DNA of 20,711 bases, from NCBI GenBank assembly GCA_900768035.1, contig CAAGBH010000010.1, forward strand, positions 1 to 20,711, read 5' to 3'. How positions within the stretch are numbered: the stretch's first letter is position 1; every line of letters begins with the position of its first letter. Below the pieces are notes generated by a model, which did no database searches, was not told the origin of the DNA, and was given only the letters and a program-made list of their open reading frames with translations. Shown piece by piece: positions 7,044 to 14,823 of the stretch. Source of the DNA: Clostridia bacterium. GTDB taxonomy: Bacteria > Bacillota > Clostridia > Oscillospirales > Acutalibacteraceae. The position numbers and the translations under genes were made by a program.

Positions 7044-8492
7044 ATGCAAAAATCAAAATTTAATCTCACAATGATAATGGATTTGTATGAACTGACAATG
7101 GCTAACGGCATTTTCACGAGCGAAATGCGTGATACCGTAACATATTTTGATATGTTCTTCCGCCGCGTTCCCGATAAGGGCGGTTATGCCATTATGGCAG
7201 GTCTTGAACAGTTGATTGAATATATGACCGACCTTCATTTTGACGATGATGATATTGAATATCTTAAAAGTTTAAATCTCTTTTGTGATGAGTTTATTGA
7301 TTACCTCAAAGACTTTAAGTTTGATTGTGATGTATGGGCAGTTCCCGAGGGTACTGTAATTTTTCCCCACGAACCGATTGTGACGGTTAAGGGCAATGCA
7401 ATGCAGGCGCTTATGCTTGAAACTATGATTTTGCTTACAATCAACCATCAGTCTTTGATTGCAACAAAGGCAAACCGTATTGTCCGTGCGGCTCAGGGCA
7501 GACCTGTTATGGAGTTTGGCGCACGCCGTGCTCACGGTAACGGTGCAGCTTATTATGGTGCGAGAGCAGCAATAATTGGCGGATGTCTTGGCACTTCCTG
7601 TTTGCTTACTGCCAAAGATTTTGGTGTTAAAGCAAGCGGAACTATGGCTCACAGTTGGGTTCAGATGTTCCCTGATGAATATACAGCATTTAAAACTTAT
7701 GCTGAAAAATATCCTGACAGTTGTATGTTGTTAGTTGATACTTATAATGTTTTAAAATCGGGTATTCCTAACGCAATTAAGGTTTTTGACGAAGTATTAA
7801 AACCGCTTGGCAAAAGACCTGTTGGTATCCGTATTGATAGCGGTGATATTACTTATATCACCAAAAAAGCACGAAAAATGCTTGATGATGCAGGATATAG
7901 TGACTGTAAAATCTGTATTTCAAACTCACTTGACGAATATCTTATCCGTGATATGATTTCTCAGGGCGCCAAGGTTGATTCGTACGGTGTTGGTGAACGC
8001 CTTATAACCGCATCAAGCGAGGCAGTTTTCGGCGGGGTTTACAAACTTTCTGCAGTCGAAGAAAAAGGAAAAATTATTCCTAAAATTAAAATCAGTGAAA
8101 ATACTGCTAAAATCACTTTGCCGGGCGTTAAAATTCCGTGGCGTCTTTATGACCGTGAAACAGGCAAGGCTATTGCCGATGTTATAACACTCGGACACGA
8201 GAAGATTGACAGTAGTGAGCCTTATGAAATTTTTGACCCTGTTCATACTTGGAAGCGTAAGGTTGTTACGAACTTTGTTGCTAAAAAATTACAGGTGAAA
8301 ATATTTGAAAAAGGTAAACTTGTTTATGAAAATCCGTCGGTTAAAGAAATTTCGGATTATAGAAAAGAACAGGTAGATTCAATGTGGGAAGAGGTTAAAC
8401 GTTTTGAAAATCCGCATACTTATTATGTGGATTTATCGGAAGACTTATGGAATCTTAGAAATGAACTTCTCACCAAGTTAAATAAAAATTAA
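7044..8492 (+). CDS. pncB: Nicotinate phosphoribosyltransferase
   Basis: This enzyme converts nicotinate and PRPP to nicotinate mononucleotide, with ATP stimulation, in NAD salvage. The 482-residue protein is of the long bacterial type. Conserved blocks include the start LTMIMDLYELTMANGIF, TYFDMFFRRVPDKGGYAI, the HQSLIATKANRI helix, EFGARRAHG, SGTMAHSWVQMF and RIDSGDI, followed by VDSYGVGERLITA of the phosphate-binding region. I chose ATG 7044 because AAGGTGAT (7032-7039) sits at the right distance; a GTG at 7035 in the same frame lies within that ribosome site and is unlikely. It follows argS by 11 bases and has no promoter of its own. Salvage of nicotinate fits a host-associated anaerobe, but whether de novo NAD synthesis exists cannot be judged here. 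Confidence 0.94.
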   Translation: MQKSKFNLTMIMDLYELTMANGIFTSEMRDTVTYFDMFFRRVPDKGGYAIMAGLEQLIEYMTDLHFDDDDIEYLKSLNLFCDEFIDYLKDFKFDCDVWAVPEGTVIFPHEPIVTVKGNAMQALMLETMILLTINHQSLIATKANRIVRAAQGRPVMEFGARRAHGNGAAYYGARAAIIGGCLGTSCLLTAKDFGVKASGTMAHSWVQMFPDEYTAFKTYAEKYPDSCMLLVDTYNVLKSGIPNAIKVFDEVLKPLGKRPVGIRIDSGDITYITKKARKMLDDAGYSDCKICISNSLDEYLIRDMISQGAKVDSYGVGERLITASSEAVFGGVYKLSAVEEKGKIIPKIKISENTAKITLPGVKIPWRLYDRETGKAIADVITLGHEKIDSSEPYEIFDPVHTWKRKVVTNFVAKKLQVKIFEKGKLVYENPSVKEISDYRKEQVDSMWEEVKRFENPHTYYVDLSEDLWNLRNELLTKLNKN

Positions 8493-8506
8493 ATTGGGGT
8501 AATTTT

Positions 8507-9109
8507 ATGAAAAAAATTATTTCTTTAATGCTTTGTCTTGTGTTTGCGTTTAGTTTTACTGCTTGCAAAAAAGATAATGAGAAAGATAAAAAATCTATCG
8601 ACCTTGAGTTTTATGCAACCGAACTTTGCAGAATCCCCGAGGGTGAATATGCGCTCGGTGCAAATGTTGACGATGTTATAAAAGAATTAACCGCAAAAAA
8701 TAAAGAAATAGAAGAAAATACAGTTGAAGATAAAGACCATTCCCATACCCACGACGAACAACAGTTTTATTTTGAAGTTCAAGAGGGCGAAAAGAATGTT
8801 CTGATTGATAACGGAAATTTCTGCTATTATTACAATAAGGCCAATAAGGAGAACGGCATTTCTTGTATTGTTGACTATGATACCGCTTTCGGTATTGAAA
8901 TCGGAACTGTTATTTTAGAGGTTAAAGAAATGTTTTCAAAAACCCAAGTCAAAGAAGAACCTTTAAGCGAAGAAAATGCTTTCTTTGCATCTTATGTTGC
9001 AAACGGAACAGTCTTGAAGGCTGAGTTTGACGGCACGGTTGTCTTGTTTGTTTTTCAGGATAATGAACTTTTGGCAACTGCAATGTATAATGAAAATTGG
9101 TCCAATTAA
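8507..9109 (+). CDS. Small secreted lipoprotein of unknown function
   Basis: I do not recognise the family. The 200-residue product begins with a classic lipoprotein signal: MKK, a hydrophobic stretch, then the lipobox FTAC, so Cys20 should be diacylated and the protein anchored on the outer face of the membrane. A charged lysine and acid-rich linker follows, then a mixed alpha/beta domain. A short acidic and histidine-rich patch, DKDHSHTHDE (about 76-85), could bind a divalent metal, though this is only a suggestion from composition. The domain contains two Cys after the anchor. The gene lies between pncB and lon with gaps of 14 and 9 bases, so it is expressed with the cluster. The ribosome site TTGGGG (8494-8499) is modest. 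Confidence 0.75.
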   Translation: MKKIISLMLCLVFAFSFTACKKDNEKDKKSIDLEFYATELCRIPEGEYALGANVDDVIKELTAKNKEIEENTVEDKDHSHTHDEQQFYFEVQEGEKNVLIDNGNFCYYYNKANKENGISCIVDYDTAFGIEIGTVILEVKEMFSKTQVKEEPLSEENAFFASYVANGTVLKAEFDGTVVLFVFQDNELLATAMYNENWSN

Positions 9110-9118
9110 GGAGTTAGT

Positions 9119-11524
9119 ATGTCCACAGTAGTAGAAAACACAGCAGTTCAGATGCCTTTGTTGGCATTGAGAGGACTTGTTGTATTCCCAAACACTATGG
9201 CATCTTTTGATGTCGGCAGAGTAAAATCGGCAAATGCTTTAAAATTTGCTATGGAGAAAAATCAGTTAATATATCTTGTAACACAAAAAGATTTTTATGT
9301 TGAAGAAGTTGAAAATGAAGATTTATATGAAATGGGCTGTGTTGCAAAGGTTAAACAGGTTTTGCGCATATCTGATAATTTAACAAAGGTTTTGGTGCAA
9401 GGTCTTTACCGTGCCAAACATACCGATTTTTATGCTTTAAAAGATTTTTATACTGCAAAGGTTTCGAAATGCGAAGATTTACCTGTTAAAAACCGTGAAA
9501 TTTATAAAGAAACTCTTTTAAGAAGAATAAAAGCGGAATTTAAAAAGTATATGTCGTTAATGCCGAAAATCACACCCGATATACCTATGACGGTTGAAAA
9601 TGCCGAAGATTTAGGCTTTATATCCGATTTTATTGCTTTTAATATTCCTGCTCCATTTGACGATAAACAGTATATTCTCGAACAGTTGTCGCCCGTAAAG
9701 CGTGCTAAAATTTTAGCAGAATTGCTTTCAAAAGAACATCAGATAAATGAGATAGACAAGCGCATAAGCGAAAAAACAAGGGCATCTATTGATGAAAACC
9801 AAAGGGAATATTATCTTCGTGAACAGATTAAGGTTATCTCAAACGAATTATACGGCGATGAAGTTGCTGACGAGATTGATACTTATCACACTAAGATTGA
9901 ATCTTTGAGTGCCAAAGAAGTAGTTAAAGAAAAACTTCATACACACGTTAATAAACTTGCAAAAATGCCTCAAGGCTCACACGAGGGAACGGTTGAACGA
10001 GGTTATCTTGATACTTGCCTTGAACTGCCTTGGGAGGCTTGCACATCGGTATTAACAGATGTGAAGAAAGCAGGGAAAATTCTTGACCGTGATATTTACG
10101 GACTCGAAAAGGTTAAAGAGCGCATATTGGAATTACTGTCGGTTTATGCGCTTTCTCCCGATATAAAGGGACAGATTATTTGTCTTGTAGGACCTCCCGG
10201 TGTGGGTAAAACCTCTATCGGCAAAACTATCGCTGAATGTATGGGCAGAAGATTTGCAAGGGTGTCTTTAGGCGGTGTTCACGATGAATCTGAAATTAGG
10301 GGACACCGTAAGACATATATAGGCGCTATGCCCGGTAAAATTATCAATGCGCTTAAACAGGCGGGGAGCGGTAATCCGCTTATCTTGCTTGATGAGGTTG
10401 ATAAACTCGGAAAAGACTATAAGGGAGACCCGTCTTCTGCTTTGCTTGAAGTGTTGGACCCTGAACAGAACAATACATTCGTTGACCATTATATTGAAAT
10501 TCCTTATGATTTGAGCAAGGCGGTATTTATTGCAACTGCTAATAGTTTGGATACTATTCCGGCTCCTTTGCTTGACAGAATGGAAGTTATTGAGATTTCG
10601 AGTTACACAAGGGAAGAAAAGTGGAATATTGCTAAAAAACACCTTGTTAATAAACAAATTGCCCGTCACGGACTTAATAAAAATCAAATTAAAATTACCG
10701 ACGGCGCAATATATTCGCTTATTGATTTTTACACCCGTGAGGCAGGGGTTAGAAAACTTGAACGCAGTATAGCGTCCCTTTGCCGTAAGGTTGCCAAACA
10801 GATTGCAAGCGGTGAGGCTTCAAAGGTTACAGTTAAAGAGAATGATGTTGTTAAAATGTTGGGGCATCATAAATATAAACCCGATGTTATTTTAGAAAAT
10901 GACGAAGTGGGCATTATTAACGGCCTCGCTTGGACAAGCGTTGGCGGAGAAATAATGCAACTTGAAGTTTCTGTTATGGACGGTACAGGAAAAATTGAAC
11001 TTACAGGTTCTTTGGGTGAAGTTATGCAGGAATCTGCAAAAACTGCGGTTAGTTATGTCCGCAGTAATGCTCAGAAGTACGGCATAGACAGTGATTTTTA
11101 TAAGAATAAGGATATACATATTCACGCTACTGAAGCCGCCGTTCCAAAAGACGGTCCATCGGCGGGTGTGACTATGGTTACGGCGCTTATTTCTGCCCTT
11201 GGCGGTAAGAAGATTAAGCGTGATATTGCTATGACGGGTGAAGTTTCTTTGCGTGGCAGAGTGTTGGCAATAGGCGGACTTCGTGAAAAATCAATGGCGG
11301 CATATCGAGGCGGAGTAAAGACTGTTTTTATTCCAAAGGCTAATGTTGCCGATTTGGAGGAAGTTGACTCGGTGGTAAAAGAAAATGTGAGGTTTATTCC
11401 TGTCTCTTTCGTGGAAGAAATACTTGATTTTGCTTTTTGTGAAACTTCACAAGAAGATAAAAATGATACACACATCTTTGCAAAAATTGATACTTCAAAC
11501 CACGCTAATACAGTAAGTCAGTAG
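9119..11524 (+). CDS. lon: ATP-dependent protease Lon
   Basis: Lon degrades misfolded and short-lived regulatory proteins in the cytosol as a homo-hexamer. The 801-residue protein has the full architecture: N-terminal substrate domain (about 10-200, PLLALRGLVVFPN), coiled-coil linker (about 200-310), AAA+ module with Walker A GPPGVGKTS (358-366), Walker B LILLDEVDK (421-429) and sensor TANS (473-476), and the C-terminal protease with the Ser-Lys dyad Ser681 (PKDGPSAGVTM) and Lys724 (LREKSMAA). The start follows AAGGAG (9108-9113), which overlaps the stop of the lipoprotein gene. It precedes ysxC, and lon-ysxC is also the order in Bacillus subtilis. No CIRCE or CtsR operator was seen upstream, so it is probably transcribed with the cluster. 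Assignment is certain. Confidence 0.98.
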   Translation: MSTVVENTAVQMPLLALRGLVVFPNTMASFDVGRVKSANALKFAMEKNQLIYLVTQKDFYVEEVENEDLYEMGCVAKVKQVLRISDNLTKVLVQGLYRAKHTDFYALKDFYTAKVSKCEDLPVKNREIYKETLLRRIKAEFKKYMSLMPKITPDIPMTVENAEDLGFISDFIAFNIPAPFDDKQYILEQLSPVKRAKILAELLSKEHQINEIDKRISEKTRASIDENQREYYLREQIKVISNELYGDEVADEIDTYHTKIESLSAKEVVKEKLHTHVNKLAKMPQGSHEGTVERGYLDTCLELPWEACTSVLTDVKKAGKILDRDIYGLEKVKERILELLSVYALSPDIKGQIICLVGPPGVGKTSIGKTIAECMGRRFARVSLGGVHDESEIRGHRKTYIGAMPGKIINALKQAGSGNPLILLDEVDKLGKDYKGDPSSALLEVLDPEQNNTFVDHYIEIPYDLSKAVFIATANSLDTIPAPLLDRMEVIEISSYTREEKWNIAKKHLVNKQIARHGLNKNQIKITDGAIYSLIDFYTREAGVRKLERSIASLCRKVAKQIASGEASKVTVKENDVVKMLGHHKYKPDVILENDEVGIINGLAWTSVGGEIMQLEVSVMDGTGKIELTGSLGEVMQESAKTAVSYVRSNAQKYGIDSDFYKNKDIHIHATEAAVPKDGPSAGVTMVTALISALGGKKIKRDIAMTGEVSLRGRVLAIGGLREKSMAAYRGGVKTVFIPKANVADLEEVDSVVKENVRFIPVSFVEEILDFAFCETSQEDKNDTHIFAKIDTSNHANTVSQ

Positions 11525-11533
11525 GTAAATATT

Positions 11534-12118
11534 ATGAATTATAATAATGCTCAGTTTGAAAAAGCATTCGGAACTTTTGCGCAACTTAGTGAATCTGATT
11601 TGCCTGAAATCTGCTTTTGCGGTAGGTCAAACGTTGGTAAATCTTCGCTTATAAATAAGGTTTTGGGCAGAAAATCTATTGCAAGGGTTAGTTCAAAACC
11701 GGGTAAAACAGTTACAATCAATTTTTACAAGGTGGATAACATCCGCCTTGTAGATTTGCCGGGTTATGGTTATGCTAAAGTTCCATTTGCTGAGAAAAAC
11801 AGATGGTCGGAACTTATGGAAGGGTATTTCGGCTCAAACCGTAATATAAAAATGGTTTTTCAGTTAGTTGATATGCGCCATCCTGCAACCGATTTTGACC
11901 TTTCAATGCTTGAATTTTTAAAACACTACGGTTTGCCGTATACTGTAGTATTAACAAAATCGGACAAACTGAATAAATCTGAAACCGAAAATCGCTTGAA
12001 TCTTATTAAAAAAGAATTAGGAGAGTTTGCCGATAATACTGAGATAATTCCTTTTTCGGCACAAAACGGCACAGGTGTAGAACAACTGCGGACGATTATT
12101 GAAAATACTATTTTTTAG
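11534..12118 (+). CDS. ysxC: Ribosome-biogenesis GTPase YsxC/EngB
   Basis: This small essential GTPase assists late assembly of the 50S ribosomal subunit. The 194-residue protein shows G1 GRSNVGKSS (30-38), the switch I region RVSSKPGKTVTINFY (51-65), G3 DLPGYGYAKV (74-83), G4 TKSD (141-144) and G5 SAQ (175-177), all in the TrmE-Era-EngA-YihA-Septin type order. Length fits the family. It begins nine bases after the lon stop with a weak ribosome site (GTAGGT), implying coupled expression with lon. It is the last gene of the cluster: a new consensus promoter follows its stop within five bases, and I see no terminator hairpin between. Assignment is firm. Confidence 0.96.
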   Translation: MNYNNAQFEKAFGTFAQLSESDLPEICFCGRSNVGKSSLINKVLGRKSIARVSSKPGKTVTINFYKVDNIRLVDLPGYGYAKVPFAEKNRWSELMEGYFGSNRNIKMVFQLVDMRHPATDFDLSMLEFLKHYGLPYTVVLTKSDKLNKSETENRLNLIKKELGEFADNTEIIPFSAQNGTGVEQLRTIIENTIF

Positions 12119-12122
12119 GTGG

Positions 12123-12151
12123 TTGACAATTAGATCTTAAAATGGTATAAT
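12123..12151 (+). promoter_or_regulatory. Consensus promoter of the asn unit
   Basis: TTGACA (12123-12128), exactly 17 bases, then TATAAT (12146-12151): a perfect sigma-A consensus. Transcription would begin near 12158, just before the T-box leader. A strong promoter fits control by attenuation rather than by initiation. Confidence 0.9.
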
Positions 12152-12157
12152 CTTATT

Positions 12158-12411
12158 AGTTAAATGCTATAATGAAGAGAAGTAGTATTATTTACGATGT
12201 TTAGAGAGTCGCTGAGGGTGGAAATGCGATGGTCGGGTAATATGAATAACACTTCGGAGCAACGAACTGAAAGGATTTTTTCTTATTAGGGGAGTCGTAA
12301 TTGATGCGTTAAATCAAGTATTAAAAGTGACCTTTTTAAAGGTAATTTAGGTGGCACCGCGGATAATGCGTCTATTCGTCCTAATAATAAGGACTAATGG
12401 GCGCTATTTTT
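12158..12411 (+). promoter_or_regulatory. T-box riboswitch leader, tRNA-Asn specific
   Basis: The leader binds uncharged tRNA-Asn and then lets transcription pass into asnS. Stem I elements are visible: the AGAGAAGTAG-like base (about 12175-12184), AGAGAG (12203-12208) and GGGTGGAAA (12216-12224) near the tip, enclosed by TCGC/GCGA. The specifier is read as AAC (12248-12250), an Asn codon, followed by the usual A and CTTCGGAGC. The T-box AGGTGGCACCGCGGA lies at 12349-12363. Its TGGC bulge would pair with the GCCA end of a tRNA whose discriminator is G, as in tRNA-Asn. The terminator hairpin that competes with the antiterminator follows at 12368-12404. Specifier, discriminator match and downstream gene all agree on asparagine. 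Confidence 0.93.
12368..12411 (+). terminator. Attenuator terminator of the T-box
   Basis: A 15-bp stem (12368-12382 with 12390-12404), containing two G-U pairs and one mismatch, is followed by TATTTTTATAC. It forms when tRNA-Asn is charged and the T-box is unpaired with tRNA. Confidence 0.88.
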
Positions 12412-12429
12412 ATACTTGGAGTGATATTT

Positions 12430-13806
12430 TTGAAGCATATTGATATTTATAAAATCTTCGAAAACAGTGAATTTTTAGACAAGGAAGTCACAGTTTGCGG
12501 TTGGGTAAGAACTTCACGTGATTCTAAAAATATGGCATTTATTGAACTTAATGACGGTACTACTTTGAAACATCTTCAAATAGTTATTGATAAGGCAAAT
12601 ATGCCCGAAATTTCTGAATTTATGAAACTTGGAACTTCTTTAAAAGTTGTGGGCACAGTTGTTAAATCTGCCGTTGCTGCTGATTCTGTTGAAATCAATG
12701 CTAAAGAAATCAGTGTTTTGGGTGAATGTCCGCCTGAATATCCTTTGCAGAAAAAACGCCATACGCTTGAATATTTGAGAACAATTCCGCATTTGCGTGT
12801 AAGAACTAATACATTTAATGCGGTACTCAGAGTTCGCTCGATTGTGTCGGCTTGTATTCACGAGTTTTTCCAGGATAGACGCTTCACCTATATCCACACA
12901 CCTCTTATTACCGCAAGTGACTGCGAGGGCGCAGGTGAAATGTTCAAGGTAACCACAATAGGTTACAGTAATGACTATAAAAACGAAGAAGACTATAACG
13001 CTGATGACTTTTTTGGTAAGCGTGCCGCTTTAAGTGTTTCAGGACAGTTGGAGGGCGAAGTTGCCGCAATGGCACTCGGCAAGATTTATACTTTCGGCCC
13101 GTCTTTCCGTGCTGAAAAGAGCAATACACCACGTCACGTTGCGGAATTCTGGCACGTTGAACCCGAAGTTGCGTTTGCAGAACTTCCTGATATAATAGAG
13201 ATTGCAGAAGACCTTATAAAACATATTATAAATACTGTTTTAGAAAAATGTCCGCAAGAACTAAAATTCTTTGATAATCATTTTGAAAAGGGCTTAATTG
13301 AAAAATTGCAGGGTGTTGTTAATAACGATTTTGCGGTTATGACCTATACCGAAGCAATTGATATTCTTAAGAAATCAGGAAAAGAGTTTCAATATCCTGT
13401 TGAGTGGGGCTGTGATTTGCAGACCGAACACGAAAGATATATTTCGGAAGAGATTTGCAAAAAACCTGTATTTTTAACTAATTATCCAAAAGAGATTAAA
13501 TCTTTTTATATGAAACAGAATGACGACGGAAAAACCGTTGCCGCTACCGACCTCTTAGTGCCAGGCGTTGGTGAAATTATCGGTTGTAGTGAGCGTGAGG
13601 CTGACCTCGATAAACTGCTTGACGCTATGCAAAAACGTGAAATGAATCTCGAAGATTATGAACATTATATTTCACTTCGCCGTTTTGGCTCGGTACCGCA
13701 TAGTGGCTTTGGGTTGGGACTTGAACGTATAATTATGTATGTAACAGGTGTTCAGAATATCCGTGATGTCATTCTCTATCCTCGTACTGTAGGAAATATT
13801 TTCTAA
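12430..13806 (+). CDS. asnS: Asparaginyl-tRNA synthetase
   Basis: AsnRS charges tRNA-Asn as a class IIb synthetase. The product has an N-terminal OB-fold anticodon domain (VTVCGWVRTSRDSKNMAFIELNDG region) and the catalytic core with ITASDCEGAGEMF, LSVSGQLEGE, motif 2 TFGPSFRAEKSNTPRH, EFWHVEPE and motif 3 GFGLGLERIIMY, ending near PRTVGN. The SNTPRH/EFWHVEPE pattern marks AsnRS rather than AspRS. The frame is open from an ATG at 12397, but that codon sits inside the attenuator hairpin. I choose TTG 12430 because GGAG (12418-12421) lies eight bases before it and the protein then starts MKHIDIYKIF, giving 458 residues, close to the E. coli enzyme. A GTG at 12421 overlaps the ribosome site. The T-box upstream places the gene under uncharged tRNA-Asn control. 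Confidence 0.95.
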   Translation: MKHIDIYKIFENSEFLDKEVTVCGWVRTSRDSKNMAFIELNDGTTLKHLQIVIDKANMPEISEFMKLGTSLKVVGTVVKSAVAADSVEINAKEISVLGECPPEYPLQKKRHTLEYLRTIPHLRVRTNTFNAVLRVRSIVSACIHEFFQDRRFTYIHTPLITASDCEGAGEMFKVTTIGYSNDYKNEEDYNADDFFGKRAALSVSGQLEGEVAAMALGKIYTFGPSFRAEKSNTPRHVAEFWHVEPEVAFAELPDIIEIAEDLIKHIINTVLEKCPQELKFFDNHFEKGLIEKLQGVVNNDFAVMTYTEAIDILKKSGKEFQYPVEWGCDLQTEHERYISEEICKKPVFLTNYPKEIKSFYMKQNDDGKTVAATDLLVPGVGEIIGCSEREADLDKLLDAMQKREMNLEDYEHYISLRRFGSVPHSGFGLGLERIIMYVTGVQNIRDVILYPRTVGNIF

Positions 13807-13818
13807 AGAAGTGCTTAT

Positions 13819-14808
13819 ATGAGTAAATATATTTCAAAACTAAATGAGTTTGATACTCAAAATGCTATAGCCCTTGTGAAAGAAAAATTTGCAAGCGAAC
13901 TTTGTGACAGTCTTGATTTATCCCGTGTTTCAGCGCCATTGTTTGTAAAACGGGATAGCGGTCTTAATGATGACCTTAACGGTGTTGAAAGGCCTGTTTC
14001 GTTTGATATTTTAGAAACGGGGGAAGTTGCTGAGGTAGTTCACAGTCTTGCAAAATGGAAACGTATGGCATTGCTGAAATACGGTTTCCCGCTTCATACA
14101 GGTCTTTATACTGATATGAACGCCATAAGACGTGACGAAGAGTGTGATAATATTCATTCGATTTATGTTGACCAGTGGGATTGGGAAAAGATTATAACCG
14201 CCGAGGACAGAACGGAAGAATATTTGAAAGCCACTGTCAGAAGCATTTACGGTGCTTTACTTCGTACCGCAAAAGCGGTTGAAGAAAAATATCCTTGTCT
14301 TGAATGCTACCTTCCAAAACAAATCTCTTTTGTTACAACTTTTGATTTGGAAGAAAGATACCCTGACCTTACTCCTAAACAACGTGAATACGAAGCCGCA
14401 AAAGAGTATGGTGCAGTGTTCATAATGAAAATCGGTGGAAGACTTAAAAACGGCGAAAAACACGACGGCAGGGCACCCGATTATGATGATTGGAATTTGA
14501 ACGGAGATATTATTCTTTATAACTGAGTTTTAGATATTCCTTTTGAAATTTCCTCAATGGGAATACGGGTTGACAGGGAAAGTTTACTTTCACAACTTGA
14601 GGCTGAAAATAAAATGGAACGCACTAAATATGAGTTTCATAAGATGTTACTCTCAGGCGCGTTACCGCTTACAGTAGGCGGCGGAATAGGTCAGTCGAGA
14701 CTTTGTATGTATCTATTGCATAAAGCCCATGTGGGCGAAGTTCAGGTTTCAATTTGGCCTGAAAAGGAAATTGTTAAATGTAAAGCGAAAGGAATAAATT
14801 TATTATAA
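13819..14808 (+). pseudogene. asnA: Aspartate-ammonia ligase, interrupted by in-frame TGA
   Basis: AsnA makes asparagine from aspartate, ammonia and ATP. The frame from ATG 13819 encodes VVHSLAKWKR, GLYTDMNAIRRDE, YVDQWDWEK, RAPDYDDW and LNGDIILYN, then meets TGA at 14524-14526. The same frame continues without shift as VLDIPFEISSMGIRVD and GGGIGQSRLCMYLL to TAA at 14806-14808. With the TGA position counted, the total is 329 residues, the normal family length (E. coli 330). By comparison with the E. coli protein, the TGA falls at the residue after LVWN, where E. coli has Pro. The truncated 235-residue product lacks class II motif 3 (GGGIGQSR) and should be inactive. ATG 14557 has no ribosome site, so separate translation of the C-terminal part is unlikely. 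Cause may be a recent nonsense mutation, a base-call error or readthrough. The gene follows asnS by 12 bases in the same T-box unit. Confidence 0.88.
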
Positions 14809-14823
14809 TTTAAGGATGTTATT

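Noticed and set aside
14524..14570. TGA in asnA as a selenocysteine codon with a downstream SECIS
   Set aside because: Only a 6-bp stem (14535-14540 with 14560-14565) with a 19-nt loop follows, without the usual small apical loop and bulged U. AsnA is not a known selenoprotein family, and the E. coli protein has Pro at the matching place.
14557..14808. Separate 83-residue gene after the asnA stop
   Set aside because: It is in the same frame as asnA, encodes the C-terminal part of that protein, and its ATG has no ribosome site.
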